NCBI GenBank assembly: GCA_003151425.1
Contig: PLXO01000218.1
Coordinates: 1-38,170, forward strand
Length of the DNA: 38,170 nucleotides
Direction of reading: 5' to 3'
DNA from: Acetobacteraceae bacterium
Lineage (GTDB): Bacteria > Pseudomonadota > Alphaproteobacteria > Acetobacterales > Acetobacteraceae
Below, one piece after another: positions 15,684 through 24,871 of this stretch. The number at the start of each line of letters is the position of its first letter. The stretch's first letter is position 1. The notes under the pieces are model-generated. The model had not been told where the DNA came from. It ran no database searches and worked only from the letters and a program-made list of their open reading frames with translations. The translations under genes and the position numbers were made by a program.

Positions 15684-16418
15684 GTGCCCGAAACGCGCAT
15701 CCTGTTGGGCGTGATCGGCCGGCCGCATGGCGTGCGCGGGCTGCTGCATGTCACCAGCCATACCGCGGACCCGGCGGCGCTGGCCGCGTACGGCCCGTTG
15801 TCGGATGACAAGGGCCGGCGCTTCACGCTGGCCTGGCGGGGTGACGGCGTTGCCGAGGTCTTCGAGGTGCGCGACGGCGTGTCGGTCCGTGTGGCCGATC
15901 GCGACGCGGCCGGGCGATTGACCAACACGCGGCTGTTCATCGAGCGCGCGCGCCTGCCGCCGCCGGAGGACGACGAGTTCTATCTTGCCGATCTGATCGG
16001 GTTGGAAGCGGTGAATACCGCGGGCGAAACGCTGGGCCGCATTGCCGCGGTGCATGATTACGGTGCCGGCGCGAGCCTGGAGATCACGCGAGAGGGTATG
16101 CCGCTGATCGTTCCGTTTACCCGCGCCGCGGTCCCCGAGATCGATGTCGCCGGCGGGCGGGTGGTGGTGTCGATTCCGGTCGAAGTTGAAGGTAAGGCAG
16201 CGGGAGATGGGGTGGGAAATAACACTCCCCCTCCCCTTGAGGACTTGGGCCGCGACGCGGACCAAGGTTGGGGGGAGGGGTCCCGCGGCGCGAAATCTCG
16301 GCATTATCCATGCGGCAACCCCTCCCCCCATCCTTGGTCCGCTTCGCGGCCCAAGCCCTCAAGGGGAGGGGGAGAAGTGGGACGCCACGAGCCCCCCGCC
16401 ACGAGCGCCCAACCATGA
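15684..16418 (+). CDS. rimM: Ribosome maturation factor RimM with repeat-encoded C-terminal extension
   Basis: RimM binds S19 and assists 30S head assembly. The N-terminal barrel begins [20 protein letters not shown]. The PRC-barrel half contains [14 protein letters not shown], followed by [20 protein letters not shown]. These two domains end near residue 172, the normal length. The frame then continues through two inverted copies of the CTCCCCCTCCCC palindromic element (about codons 181-231), giving a 244-residue product with a low-complexity tail rich in Pro, Gly and Arg. Its stop still overlaps the trmD ATG (ATGA), so coupling to trmD is preserved despite the insertion. The start is GTG 15684, the first codon compatible with the domain. 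Identification secure; the tail is probably disordered. Confidence 0.92.
   Translation: MPETRILLGVIGRPHGVRGLLHVTSHTADPAALAAYGPLSDDKGRRFTLAWRGDGVAEVFEVRDGVSVRVADRDAAGRLTNTRLFIERARLPPPEDDEFYLADLIGLEAVNTAGETLGRIAAVHDYGAGASLEITREGMPLIVPFTRAAVPEIDVAGGRVVVSIPVEVEGKAAGDGVGNNTPPPLEDLGRDADQGWGEGSRGAKSRHYPCGNPSPHPWSASRPKPSRGGGEVGRHEPPATSAQP
16224..16376. repeat. Two inverted copies of the CTCCCCCTCCCC palindromic element inside rimM
   Basis: Copy A (16224-16281) reads CTCCCCCTCCCCTTGAG, a CCGC-CGCGG hairpin region, then GGTTGGGGGGAGGGG. Copy B (16318-16376) is its reverse complement, starting CCCCTCCCCCCATCCTTGG and ending AAGGGGAGGGGGAGAA. They are separated by 36 bp. Both stay open in the rimM frame. 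Confidence 0.9.
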
Positions 16419-17218
16419 CCTGGCGCGCCACCGTTCTGACCCTCTTTCCCGAAATGTTCCCCGGCCCGCTCGGCCTGTCGCTCGCCGGCCGCGCGCTGGC
16501 CTCGGACCTGTGGTCGCTCGACGCGGTCAACATCCGCGACTTCGCCACCGACCGCCATCGCACCGTCGACGACACCCCGTTCGGCGGCGGCGCCGGCATG
16601 GTGCTGCGCCCGGACGTGCTCGACGCCGCCATCGCCGCGGTCGCCGATGACCGCCCTCTGCTCTGCCTCAGCCCACGCGGCCTGCCCTTCACCCAGGCGG
16701 ACGCCGCGCGCCTGGCCGCCGGCCCGGGCGCCATCGTGCTCGCCGGACGCTACGAGGGCATCGATCAGCGCGTCATCGAGGCGCGCGCCATGCGCGAGGT
16801 CAGCATCGGCGACTACGTGGTGTCCGGCGGCGAGCTGCCCGCCCTGGTCGTGCTGGACGCCTGCGTCCGCCTGCTGCCGGGCGTGATGGGCGCCGCCGAC
16901 AGTGCCGACGAGGAAAGTTTCGCTGGTTTCCTGCTGGAATACCCGCATTACACCCGCCCCGCCGAATGGCAGGGCCGCGCGGTGCCGGAGGTCTTGCTCT
17001 CCGGCCATCACGCAGCGGTCGCCGCCTGGCGGCGCGCCGAAGCCGAACGCATCACCCGCGCCCGCCGCCCCGACCTGTGGGCGCGGCACCTCGCGGCGTC
17101 GCCTCGTGCCGGCGCGTCGAACGCGCATCCGCTTGGCGGCGCGGCGACTGAACGCCCGCCGGCCGGCGGGTCGAATACGCATCCGGCGCCGGTTGCCAGC
17201 CGCACCCCCGCGCCGTAA
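16415..17218 (+). CDS. trmD: tRNA (guanine37-N1)-methyltransferase TrmD
   Basis: TrmD methylates G37 of tRNAs with a G36 neighbour, using S-adenosylmethionine, and prevents frameshifting. Knot-fold motifs are visible: [12 protein letters not shown] near the start, [26 protein letters not shown] and the SAM-binding [13 protein letters not shown]. The 267-residue product is longer than usual (about 230-250) because of a tail after about residue 228. There ASNAHP and SNTHP segments come from a degenerate duplicated 24-bp block (17108 and 17162). The ATG overlaps the rimM stop. Confidence 0.96.
   Translation: MTWRATVLTLFPEMFPGPLGLSLAGRALASDLWSLDAVNIRDFATDRHRTVDDTPFGGGAGMVLRPDVLDAAIAAVADDRPLLCLSPRGLPFTQADAARLAAGPGAIVLAGRYEGIDQRVIEARAMREVSIGDYVVSGGELPALVVLDACVRLLPGVMGAADSADEESFAGFLLEYPHYTRPAEWQGRAVPEVLLSGHHAAVAAWRRAEAERITRARRPDLWARHLAASPRAGASNAHPLGGAATERPPAGGSNTHPAPVASRTPAP
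17108..17185 (+). repeat. Degenerate direct repeat in the trmD tail
   Basis: GCCGGCGCGTCGAACGCGCA (17108 onward) and GCCGGCGGGTCGAATACGCA (17162 onward) are 24-bp blocks about 54 bp apart, a spacing of 18 codons. They encode AGASNAHP and AGGSNTHP in the non-conserved end of TrmD. Confidence 0.65.
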
Positions 17219-17243
17219 TGGATCAGGACACGAGGAAAACCCG

Positions 17244-17714
17244 ATGAACATCATCCAGCGCTACGAGGCAGAGCAGATCAAGAAGCTGCTCGCCACCCGC
17301 CCGGTGCCGCCATTCGCCCCCGGCGACACGGTACGCGTCGCCGTCAAGGTGGTGGAAGGCGAGCGCGCCCGCACCCAGGCGTTCGAGGGCGTGTGCATCG
17401 CGCGCTCCAACAAGGGGCTGAACAGCAACTTCACCGTACGCAAGATCAGCTATGGCGAGGGCGTGGAGCGCGTGTTCCCTCTGTATTCCCCGAGCATCGC
17501 CGAGATCGCGGTCGTGCGCCGCGGCGATGTGCGCCGGGCCAAGCTGTATTACCTGCGCGGCCGCTCCGGCAAATCCGCCCGCATTGCCGAGAAGGCGCGC
17601 AGCACCACGACTGCCGCCGGCACAACGTCCGCCACCATCGCGCCCGCCACCTCGGCGCCCACCACCTCGGCACCCACTGGCACGACGAGCGCGGACGCGC
17701 CGGCCATCGAGTGA
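17244..17714 (+). CDS. rplS: 50S ribosomal protein L19
   Basis: L19 lies at the subunit interface of the ribosome. The core reads [20 protein letters not shown], then [38 protein letters not shown] and [18 protein letters not shown]. The 156-residue product has a Thr/Ala/Pro tail after about residue 120, partly from three 15-bp units at 17640-17684. ATG 17244 agrees with the family and has GAGG about 9 bp upstream. Confidence 0.96.
   Translation: MNIIQRYEAEQIKKLLATRPVPPFAPGDTVRVAVKVVEGERARTQAFEGVCIARSNKGLNSNFTVRKISYGEGVERVFPLYSPSIAEIAVVRRGDVRRAKLYYLRGRSGKSARIAEKARSTTTAAGTTSATIAPATSAPTTSAPTGTTSADAPAIE
17640..17684 (+). repeat. 3 x 15-bp tandem units in the rplS tail
   Basis: GCGCCCGCCACCTCG, GCGCCCACCACCTCG and GCACCCACTGGCACG follow one another without gaps and encode the tail of L19 ([15 protein letters not shown]). 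Confidence 0.75.
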
Positions 17715-17759
17715 CGTCCCAGCGGATAAAATCCCATTCGTAGAGGGGGGAAACCAACA

Positions 17760-19178
<1,419 letters not shown>

Positions 19179-19184
19179 GGGTGA

Positions 19185-19238
19185 GAGTGACGGGCGCGGG
19201 AAGTGTGATGGGGGTGGGAAGTGTGATGGGTGCGGGAC
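19185..19238 (+). repeat. 3 x 18-bp tandem units just after leuC
   Basis: GAGTGACGGGCGCGGGAA (19185), GTGTGATGGGGGTGGGAA (19203) and GTGTGATGGGTGCGGGAC (19221) start six bases after the leuC stop. They form one of the junction arrays described in the findings. Confidence 0.8.
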
Positions 19239-19278
19239 GCATACGGTGACTGTTTGGCCGCGCGCACCGACCTCTCCA

Positions 19279-19715
19279 CGTCATGCCGGCGAAGCCTGCC
19301 CCGGCGAAGGCCGGGGGCCCGGCATCCACGACTTGCGGTCGGTCCAGCCGGCACGAACCGCGCCACAGTCACATCAGCTCGTCATACAAATCCCGCCAAT
19401 CCGGATTCAGCCCGCGTATCAGCCGAATCTTCCACGCCCGCGGCCATTCCTTGATGTTCTTCTCCCGCTGAATCGCCGGTACGATTTCCTCATGCCGCTC
19501 GACGAAGACGAGCATGTGCAGCCGGTAGCGCTGGGTGAATCCACTTTCCCCGGTCCGATGTTCGAAAGCACGCCGCGCGATGTCGTTCGTGACGCCGACA
19601 TACAGCGTCCCGTTTGGCCGGTTCGTCATGATGTAGACCCAGCCGCCTTTCATGGCGTGGATCGTGGCGCTGGGGGATTAAGAAGTCGTGGATGCCGGCA
19701 TGCGCCGGCATGACG
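19279..19715. mobile_element. Candidate GIY-YIG element: nuclease gene between inverted repeats
   Basis: The left repeat (19279-19334) runs CGTCATGCCGGCG ... CCGGCATCCACGACTT. The right repeat (19683-19715) is its reverse complement with a shorter interior, AAGTCGTGGATGCCGG ... CGCCGGCATGACG. They enclose only the minus-strand GIY-YIG gene. The unit sits between leuC and leuD, which are normally adjacent, and its right end is about 10 bp from the leuD Shine-Dalgarno. No target-site duplication was established. Mobility is inferred from structure alone. Confidence 0.5.
19369..19653 (-). CDS. GIY-YIG nuclease domain protein
   Basis: This 94-residue protein is a stand-alone GIY-YIG endonuclease domain. 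The first strand (GGWVYIMTNRPNG) supplies the GIY-type Tyr, and LYVGVTND the YIG-type Tyr. The conserved Arg follows in ARRAFEHRTG. The helix IQREKNIKEWPRAWKIRLI ends the fold. Such single-domain proteins have no settled function; they are often called putative endonucleases or UPF0213-like. It is antisense to the leu operon and flanked by inverted repeats, consistent with a role in moving or maintaining these repeats, but this is inference. Confidence 0.85.
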   Translation of the reverse strand: MKGGWVYIMTNRPNGTLYVGVTNDIARRAFEHRTGESGFTQRYRLHMLVFVERHEEIVPAIQREKNIKEWPRAWKIRLIRGLNPDWRDLYDELM

Positions 19716-19734
19716 GGAACCGCGGAGAAACCCG

Positions 19735-20358
19735 ATGGACGCATTCACCACACTGACCGCCGTCGCAGCACCGATGCCGATGGCCAACATCGACACCGAC
19801 AAGGTCATCCCCGCGCGCTTCCTCAAGACGATCAAGCGGTCCGGCCTCGGCGTCCACCTGTTCGACACGCTGCGCTTCGACGCCGACGGCCGCGAACGCC
19901 CCGAGTTCATCCTGAACCAGGAGCCTTATCGCAAGTCGGAAGTCATCATCGCACACGAGAACTTCGGTTGCGGCAGCTCGCGCGAGCACGCGCCCTGGGC
20001 GCTGCTCGACTTCGGCATCCGTTGCGTGATCGCGCCCAGCTTCGGCGACATCTTCTACAACAATAGCTTCAAGAACGGCATCCTGCCGATCCGCCTGCCG
20101 CGCGCGATCTGCGACCAGCTCATGGATGACGCCAAGCTGGGCGGCAATGCGCGCGTTACCATCGATCTCGCCCGGCAGGTCGTCATCCGCCCGAACGGCG
20201 AGGAAATCCACTTCGATGTCGATCCATTTCGAAAACACGCGCTGCTGAACGGCGTGGACGAAATCGGCCAGACGTTGCAGCACCGCACGCGGATCGGCAG
20301 CTACGAGACCGCGCGGCGCCAGGCGCTGCCCTGGATGCCGAGCACCGAAGGCGCCTGA
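19735..20358 (+). CDS. leuD: 3-isopropylmalate dehydratase small subunit LeuD
   Basis: LeuD is the swivel domain of isopropylmalate isomerase. The 207 residues contain [16 protein letters not shown] near the start. The signature [20 protein letters not shown] (aconitase-type) follows, then [19 protein letters not shown]. The length is normal. The ATG has CGGAG 7-8 bp upstream, just after the right inverted repeat of the GIY-YIG element. A 14-bp tandem array separates it from leuB. Confidence 0.96.
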   Translation: MDAFTTLTAVAAPMPMANIDTDKVIPARFLKTIKRSGLGVHLFDTLRFDADGRERPEFILNQEPYRKSEVIIAHENFGCGSSREHAPWALLDFGIRCVIAPSFGDIFYNNSFKNGILPIRLPRAICDQLMDDAKLGGNARVTIDLARQVVIRPNGEEIHFDVDPFRKHALLNGVDEIGQTLQHRTRIGSYETARRQALPWMPSTEGA

Positions 20359-20375
20359 CCGCAACGTCTGCATCC

Positions 20376-20515
20376 CACTGGCCGCACGCCACGCGACGCA
20401 CGGCACTGGTCGCACGCCACTGACCGCACACCACTCGTCGCACACCATTCGCCGCACGCCACTCACCGCATACCACGCGCCGCACCACACTCGCCGCACC
20501 CCATTGGCCGCACAC
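20376..20515 (+). repeat. Tandem array, 10 x 14 bp, between leuD and leuB
   Basis: Ten consecutive 14-bp units of consensus CACTCGCCGCACGC occupy 20376-20515 with no indels. Examples are CACTGGCCGCACGC, CACTGACCGCACAC and CATTCGCCGCACGC. It fills nearly all of the leuD-leuB gap and ends 12 bp before the leuB ATG. There are no unique spacers, so it is not a CRISPR. Confidence 0.93.
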
Positions 20516-20527
20516 TGGAACCAAGCA

Positions 20528-21637
20528 ATGCCCGCCAACAAGAAACTGCTGGTCCTGCCGGGCGACGGAATCGGCCCGGAGGTGATGCGCGAGGTCCGTC
20601 GCGTGATCGACTGGATGGACCGCCGCCGCATGGTAACGTTCGAGATGTCGGAGGACCTGGTGGGCGGCGCCTCGCTCGACGCCCGCGGCGTGCCGATCGC
20701 CGAAGAAACGATGGAAAAGGCCCGCGACGCCGACGCCATCCTGTTCGGTTCCGTGGGCGGTCCGAAATGGGACGCGCTGGGCTTCGACAAGCGCCCCGAG
20801 ATCTCCATCCTGCGCCTGCGCAAGGAGCTGGACCTGTTCGCCAACCTGCGCCCGGCCATCGTGCTCGACCCGCTGGTGGACGCCTCGACGCTGAAGCCCG
20901 ACGTGATCCGCGGCCTTGATCTGATGATCGTGCGCGAGAGCACCGGCGGCATCTATTTCGGCACCCCGCGCGGGATCGAAACGCTGCCGAACGGCGAGCA
21001 GCGCGGCTACGACACCGAAAGCTATACCACCGGCGAGATCGAACGCGTCGCCCGCGTCGGCTTCGAGCTGGCGCGCAAGCGGCAGAACCGCCTGTGCAGC
21101 GTCGAAAAGGCCAACGTCATGCAGTCGGGCCTGTTCTGGCGCCAGACCGTGACCGCGCTGCACCAGCGCGAGTTCGCCGACGTCGAGCTGTCCCACATGT
21201 ATGCCGACAACTGCGCGATGCAGTTGGTGCGCAACCCGCGCCAGTTCGACGTGATCGTGACCTCCAACATCTTCGGCGACATTCTGTCCGATCTGGCATC
21301 GATGCTGACCGGCAGCCTGGGCATGCTGCCGTCGGCGACGCTCGGCGCCGTGCAGTCGTCGGGCAAGCGCCACGCCCTTTATGAGCCGATCCACGGCAGC
21401 GCGCCCGACATCGCGGGCAAGGGCATCGCCAACCCGATGGCGCAGATCCTCAGCTTCGCGATGCTGCTGCGCTTCTCGTTCGGCATGGACGAGGACGCCG
21501 CGTTAATCGAGCGCGCCTGCACCAACGTGCTGGGCAGCGGTCTGCGCACCGCCGACGTGATGGCCGTAGGCACCGCGCGCGTCGGCACCTCGGTGATGGG
21601 CGAGGCGATCATCCGCGAGCTGGACAAGCTGGTATAG
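20528..21637 (+). CDS. leuB: 3-isopropylmalate dehydrogenase LeuB
   Basis: LeuB oxidises and decarboxylates 3-isopropylmalate with NAD+. The 369 residues begin KKLLVLPGDGIGPEVM. The substrate-binding Arg segment is LRLRKELDLFANLRP. RESTGGIYFGTPRG, then SNIFGDILSDLASMLTGSLG and HGSAPDIAGKGIANP are family signatures. ATG 20528 is chosen; an in-frame start eight codons upstream would lie in the 14-bp array. Shine-Dalgarno is weak (GGAACC). Confidence 0.96.
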   Translation: MPANKKLLVLPGDGIGPEVMREVRRVIDWMDRRRMVTFEMSEDLVGGASLDARGVPIAEETMEKARDADAILFGSVGGPKWDALGFDKRPEISILRLRKELDLFANLRPAIVLDPLVDASTLKPDVIRGLDLMIVRESTGGIYFGTPRGIETLPNGEQRGYDTESYTTGEIERVARVGFELARKRQNRLCSVEKANVMQSGLFWRQTVTALHQREFADVELSHMYADNCAMQLVRNPRQFDVIVTSNIFGDILSDLASMLTGSLGMLPSATLGAVQSSGKRHALYEPIHGSAPDIAGKGIANPMAQILSFAMLLRFSFGMDEDAALIERACTNVLGSGLRTADVMAVGTARVGTSVMGEAIIRELDKLV

Positions 21638-21977
21638 GGTTGGGAGCCTGCCACGGATCGTTCTTCATTCGGATCATACACAAGAAAGCAGGACCCACCG
21701 CGGAGATTGGCAGAACGCGGAGAAGGCATTCGGCCCGCCTGGGACGCAGCGCATTTTCAGTCATCAAACTGCCGATGATCAGCCTAGTACCGTGAATCCT
21801 TCGAACTGAGGGACGGCTGAATCCGTTCTGTGCCGAGATTGGCAATCGGAGAAGGTCGGAAAACCCCGTGTTTTCAAGGACGCACGCGCTAGCCAGTGCT
21901 TGCAAACGCGACTTACGAAGCTCTATCATGTGACCCGTGCGGCGGTCGGCGCCGCGTAACGCGGGACTGAGTGCGAG
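21638..21977. other. Gap upstream of the zincin cassette
   Basis: This 340-bp gap is less GC-rich than its surroundings and has no supportable gene. It carries an eroded CGGAGA-type repeat near 21700-21730 and a possible sigma70-like promoter at 21900-21929. The base shift marks the boundary between the leu operon and the accessory cassette. Confidence 0.5.
21900..21929 (+). promoter_or_regulatory. Possible sigma70-type promoter for the zincin cassette
   Basis: TTGCAA (21900-21905) and TATCAT (21924-21929) are 18 bp apart and resemble -35/-10 boxes (4 of 6 and 5 of 6 matches). They lie 48 bp before the ATG at 21978. This rests on sequence resemblance only. Confidence 0.35.
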
Positions 21978-22466
21978 ATGAGCGACAGCGGTTCCACGGC
22001 GCAGAAGGACTGGGTTGTCCGCGTGCTCGGTGTCACGCCGCCGGGCGGGGACACGGGCGCCACCGGCCTGTCGCTGGTGAAGCTCGGCAAGGCGCGGGTG
22101 GAGTTCATCGAGGTGCAGCGGCGGGCCACCACCGCGATCGGGCTGCTGCGCCAGACCCTGCAGACCCAATATGCCGACGACACCGAGCAGGCGCCGCAAC
22201 TGGCCAAGGCCGACGGCGTGCTGGCGGCGCTTGCCGACGGACTCGACGGCGCGCTGAACGACGAGCTCGATGCGGTACTGACCGCGGACGTGGCCAAGCG
22301 GCCGCCGCTGACCGAGACGGCGCGTGCCAGCCTGCAGCGCCTGACCAAGTACGTCACGGGCAATCCGATCATGAGCGAGCTCGACGGCAATGAAGTGCTG
22401 CCGCAGATGCAGGTGACCGGGCCGCTGGTCGCGCGGTTGCAGGCGATCGCCGATGCATTGGGCTGA
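21978..22466 (+). CDS. Small helical protein of unknown function, first gene of the zincin cassette
   Basis: The 162-residue protein has no signal peptide or membrane segment. It is predicted largely helical: a short Gly/Pro-rich head (GVTPPGGDTGATG) and then helices such as SLVKLGKARVEFIEVQRRAT. It ends NEVLPQMQVTGPLVARLQAI. From memory this layout resembles helical proteins found beside secreted-toxin genes in Gram-negative bacteria, but no named family can be given with confidence. Its last codons lie in a 15-bp tandem array. The zincin gene follows 79 bp later on the same strand, so it is probably a partner, chaperone or structural part of that system. Confidence 0.75.
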   Translation: MSDSGSTAQKDWVVRVLGVTPPGGDTGATGLSLVKLGKARVEFIEVQRRATTAIGLLRQTLQTQYADDTEQAPQLAKADGVLAALADGLDGALNDELDAVLTADVAKRPPLTETARASLQRLTKYVTGNPIMSELDGNEVLPQMQVTGPLVARLQAIADALG

Positions 22467-22505
22467 CGCATTGGGGGCTGACGCATTGGGGGCCGACGCA
22501 TCGGG
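22449..22505 (+). repeat. 15-bp tandem units at the end of the small helical gene
   Basis: GCCGATGCATTGG, GCTGACGCATTGGGG (twice, 22462 and 22477) and GCCGACGCATCGG run from the last codons of the 162-residue gene into the gap before the zincin gene. The stop codon TGA is itself part of a repeat unit. Confidence 0.8.
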
Positions 22506-22545
22506 CTGATGAAGTTGGGTTGATTGGGCGGAAACGGAGGGGTCT

Positions 22546-24138
22546 ATGGGTCTGCTGGAAACACTCGGCCTCAAGAAGCGGACCATCACGCAGCAGATGG
22601 TGGACGCGCGGCGCGCGGAAGTGGTCGCGGCCGTGAAGCTGCTGCAGCCGTTCATGGACACGGACGAAACGACGAAGCAGATCGTCAATCAGTTCGCGGT
22701 CCGGCTCGCCAACATCACCAGGAGCTCGATGCCGCTGGAGATGAAGTTCGAAGAAATCACCGAGATCAAGCAGGAGGCTGAGGCAGCGCTGAAGCCGGCG
22801 AAGACGCGCAATACCGAACGTGAGATGCGCGACATCGCCGCGGGCCCGGATGGCCTCGACATGCTCGACACGATGGTCGAAGCGCTCGGCGGCAGCGCGA
22901 AGACCCCGGAGGCGAAGGAGATGGTGAAGGCGGCGCTGAAGGCGCGCTTCAACATCGACTCGCTGGAAGGCGAGATGACGACGAAGGCGCTGCCGAAGCT
23001 CTACAAGGTGCTCGGCAGCGTACCGGAGTGGCAGGTCCGCGACAATGAAAGCCTGAAGAACATCAAGCGGGTAAAAAGCGGCCCGGAAGGTGCCTCGATC
23101 TATTACAAGGAAGGCGACGACAAGACGGGCCGCCCGGGGGATTTCATCTATCTGGAACTCGGCCGCACCGGAACGTTCGCCTTCAACTCGGAGAACTACA
23201 AGACGGACGACGGCACGAAGACCAAGGTCGACTCGTTCAGTGTCACCACGCTGCACGAGATCGGGCACGCGGTGGACGATAAACTGAACTTCATGGGCGG
23301 GCACGAGAACGTCGACAAATATGGCGGCTGGAAGAAAGAGAAGCGGGAGGATATCGCCACTATCGTCGCCACCCAGAAGGGGTTCCTGGTTGGCTGGGAG
23401 AGGCCGTACGACGCGCGGCCTCTGACCAAGGTGCTCGATGGCGTGCTCGACAAAGGCAAAATCGACCTGGCCGAATGGGACCGCATGTCCGGCGAGGTCG
23501 ATCGGGTGTTCGGCGTCAAGACCGACGAGGTGCTGACGGCCGAACTGCTCGCCGACCCCGGCGTCGTGCTGGCCGAGACGGCCCGCGAGGCCTTCACCCG
23601 CGACAACAACTGGCCGCCGAATTTGGATGCCAACGTCAACGCCGCGCGACCGCGGGTGGATCGCAAGTGGGGAACGCTGCGCCAGGAGGTGCAGACGGTG
23701 ATCTCCACCATCCTCGAGCGCAAGGTTCCGGCGGCCGCCGAGGTGGCACGGCTGCTGTCACGCTTACGCGGCATGCAGACCGGCTTGACCCCGAACGATC
23801 GGGCGAAGCTGGAAACCCACCCCGCGGTGGAGCTGTGCCGCGCGATCCGGATCAAGGGGAGCAATAGCGGCCTGTGGGACGAAGGGGCCAGCGCCGCCGG
23901 CAAGTGGGCGATCGACAGCCGCGTGTATCAGCAAGCGTATTCGACGAGCTGGGTGAGCTATGCGGTCGGCGTGCGGCCACGTGGCATCAGCCAGTATCAG
24001 TTCCGCGCGCCGGGCGAGTGGTTCGCCGAACTGTACGCGATGTATTACCTCAAGAAGCTGCCGAAGACCCACGCGGACGCGGTCTGGATGGCGGCGGAAA
24101 TCGACGTGCAGAACGCCCCGGCAAGGGTAGGTGGCTGA
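22546..24138 (+). CDS. Zincin metalloprotease-like protein with anthrax-lethal-factor-type motifs
   Basis: The 530-residue protein has no signal peptide or membrane helix. Residues 1 to about 165 are mainly charged helices (FMDTDETTKQIVNQFAVRLA). The zinc motif is TTLHEIGHAVDDKL with His237, Glu238 and His241. A candidate third ligand, Glu495, is in GEWFAELYAMYYLKK. HEIGHAVDD resembles HEFGHAVDD of anthrax lethal factor (M34), and WFAELYAMYY resembles its EFFAEAF glutamate segment. The spacing is very different: about 258 residues here against about 49 there. A helical insertion (about 280-480) would explain it. Activity and target are unknown. The ATG follows GGAGGGG. The stop overlaps the next ATG (TGATG), so the CpXC gene is translationally coupled. 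Candidate effector or toxin; a housekeeping role cannot be excluded. Confidence 0.75.
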   Translation: MGLLETLGLKKRTITQQMVDARRAEVVAAVKLLQPFMDTDETTKQIVNQFAVRLANITRSSMPLEMKFEEITEIKQEAEAALKPAKTRNTEREMRDIAAGPDGLDMLDTMVEALGGSAKTPEAKEMVKAALKARFNIDSLEGEMTTKALPKLYKVLGSVPEWQVRDNESLKNIKRVKSGPEGASIYYKEGDDKTGRPGDFIYLELGRTGTFAFNSENYKTDDGTKTKVDSFSVTTLHEIGHAVDDKLNFMGGHENVDKYGGWKKEKREDIATIVATQKGFLVGWERPYDARPLTKVLDGVLDKGKIDLAEWDRMSGEVDRVFGVKTDEVLTAELLADPGVVLAETAREAFTRDNNWPPNLDANVNAARPRVDRKWGTLRQEVQTVISTILERKVPAAAEVARLLSRLRGMQTGLTPNDRAKLETHPAVELCRAIRIKGSNSGLWDEGASAAGKWAIDSRVYQQAYSTSWVSYAVGVRPRGISQYQFRAPGEWFAELYAMYYLKKLPKTHADAVWMAAEIDVQNAPARVGG

Positions 24139-24833
24139 TGTCCCTGTTCCAGACCGAAACGGCGCGCTGTCCCTACTGCAGCGGCACGATCGCATTCGAG
24201 GTGGTGTACAGCGTCAACGCCGACCGCCGTCCCGATTTGCGCGAGCAGATCCTGGACGGCAGCTTTCAGCGCGAGAGCTGCGCCGGCTGCGGCAAGGCGA
24301 TGCGCATGCAACCGAACTTCGCGTATGTCGATGCCGGCCGCGGCCAGTGGATCCTGGTGGAGCCGGCCTCGGGGCTGGCCACCTGGCCGGAGCTGGAGAT
24401 GGCGGCGCGCGAGACTTTTGCGATCGGCTATGGCGAGGGTGCCAGCCGGTTGGCCCGCGACATCGGCCGCACGCTGGTGCCGCGCGTCACCTTCGGATGG
24501 GCGGCGCTGCGCGAGAAGCTGGTCTGCCAGGCGGCCGGCCTCGATGACGTGACCCTGGAATGCACGAAGATGCTGATGCTGCGCGGCCTCGGTGAAGTGC
24601 CGCTGGCCGACGGCGTCGATCTGCGACTGGTCGAGGCGACCGCCAATGAGCTCACGTTCGTCTGGCTGCGCAGCAGCGACGAGGTGGTGGCGGAGACGCT
24701 GACGGTCCCGCGCAAACTCTACGCCGGGGTGGCCAGTGAGCCCGCGGCGTGGGCAGAGCTGCGCGGCCCGCTCGCCGCGGGACTTTATGTCGATATGAAC
24801 CGGCTCCTGGTGCCGGCCGAAGGTGAGGCATAG
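24138..24833 (+). CDS. CpXC-domain zinc-ribbon protein
   Basis: The 231-residue protein begins with two cysteine pairs, Cys11/Cys14 (RCPYCSG) and Cys48/Cys51 (SCAGCGK), separated by a beta-rich stretch. This is the CpXC arrangement, a probable zinc ribbon. The rest is helical/beta with no recognised motif (WAALREKLVCQAAGLDDVTL). There is no signal peptide. The start codon overlaps the zincin stop codon, which argues for a stoichiometric partner such as an immunity, adaptor or chaperone protein. The role of CpXC proteins is not established. Confidence 0.75.
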   Translation: MSLFQTETARCPYCSGTIAFEVVYSVNADRRPDLREQILDGSFQRESCAGCGKAMRMQPNFAYVDAGRGQWILVEPASGLATWPELEMAARETFAIGYGEGASRLARDIGRTLVPRVTFGWAALREKLVCQAAGLDDVTLECTKMLMLRGLGEVPLADGVDLRLVEATANELTFVWLRSSDEVVAETLTVPRKLYAGVASEPAAWAELRGPLAAGLYVDMNRLLVPAEGEA

Positions 24834-24871
24834 GCACCTACCGCGTCCGGGCCGACGGCGGGGGGTGGGAC

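Noticed and set aside
13670..15940. Long open frame on the - strand opposite ffh, rpsP and rimM
   Set aside because: It crosses three real genes and their gaps; composition is that of an antisense shadow.
20376..20515. CRISPR-like array
   Set aside because: Units are directly contiguous, with no spacers, and no cas genes are present; it is a simple tandem array.
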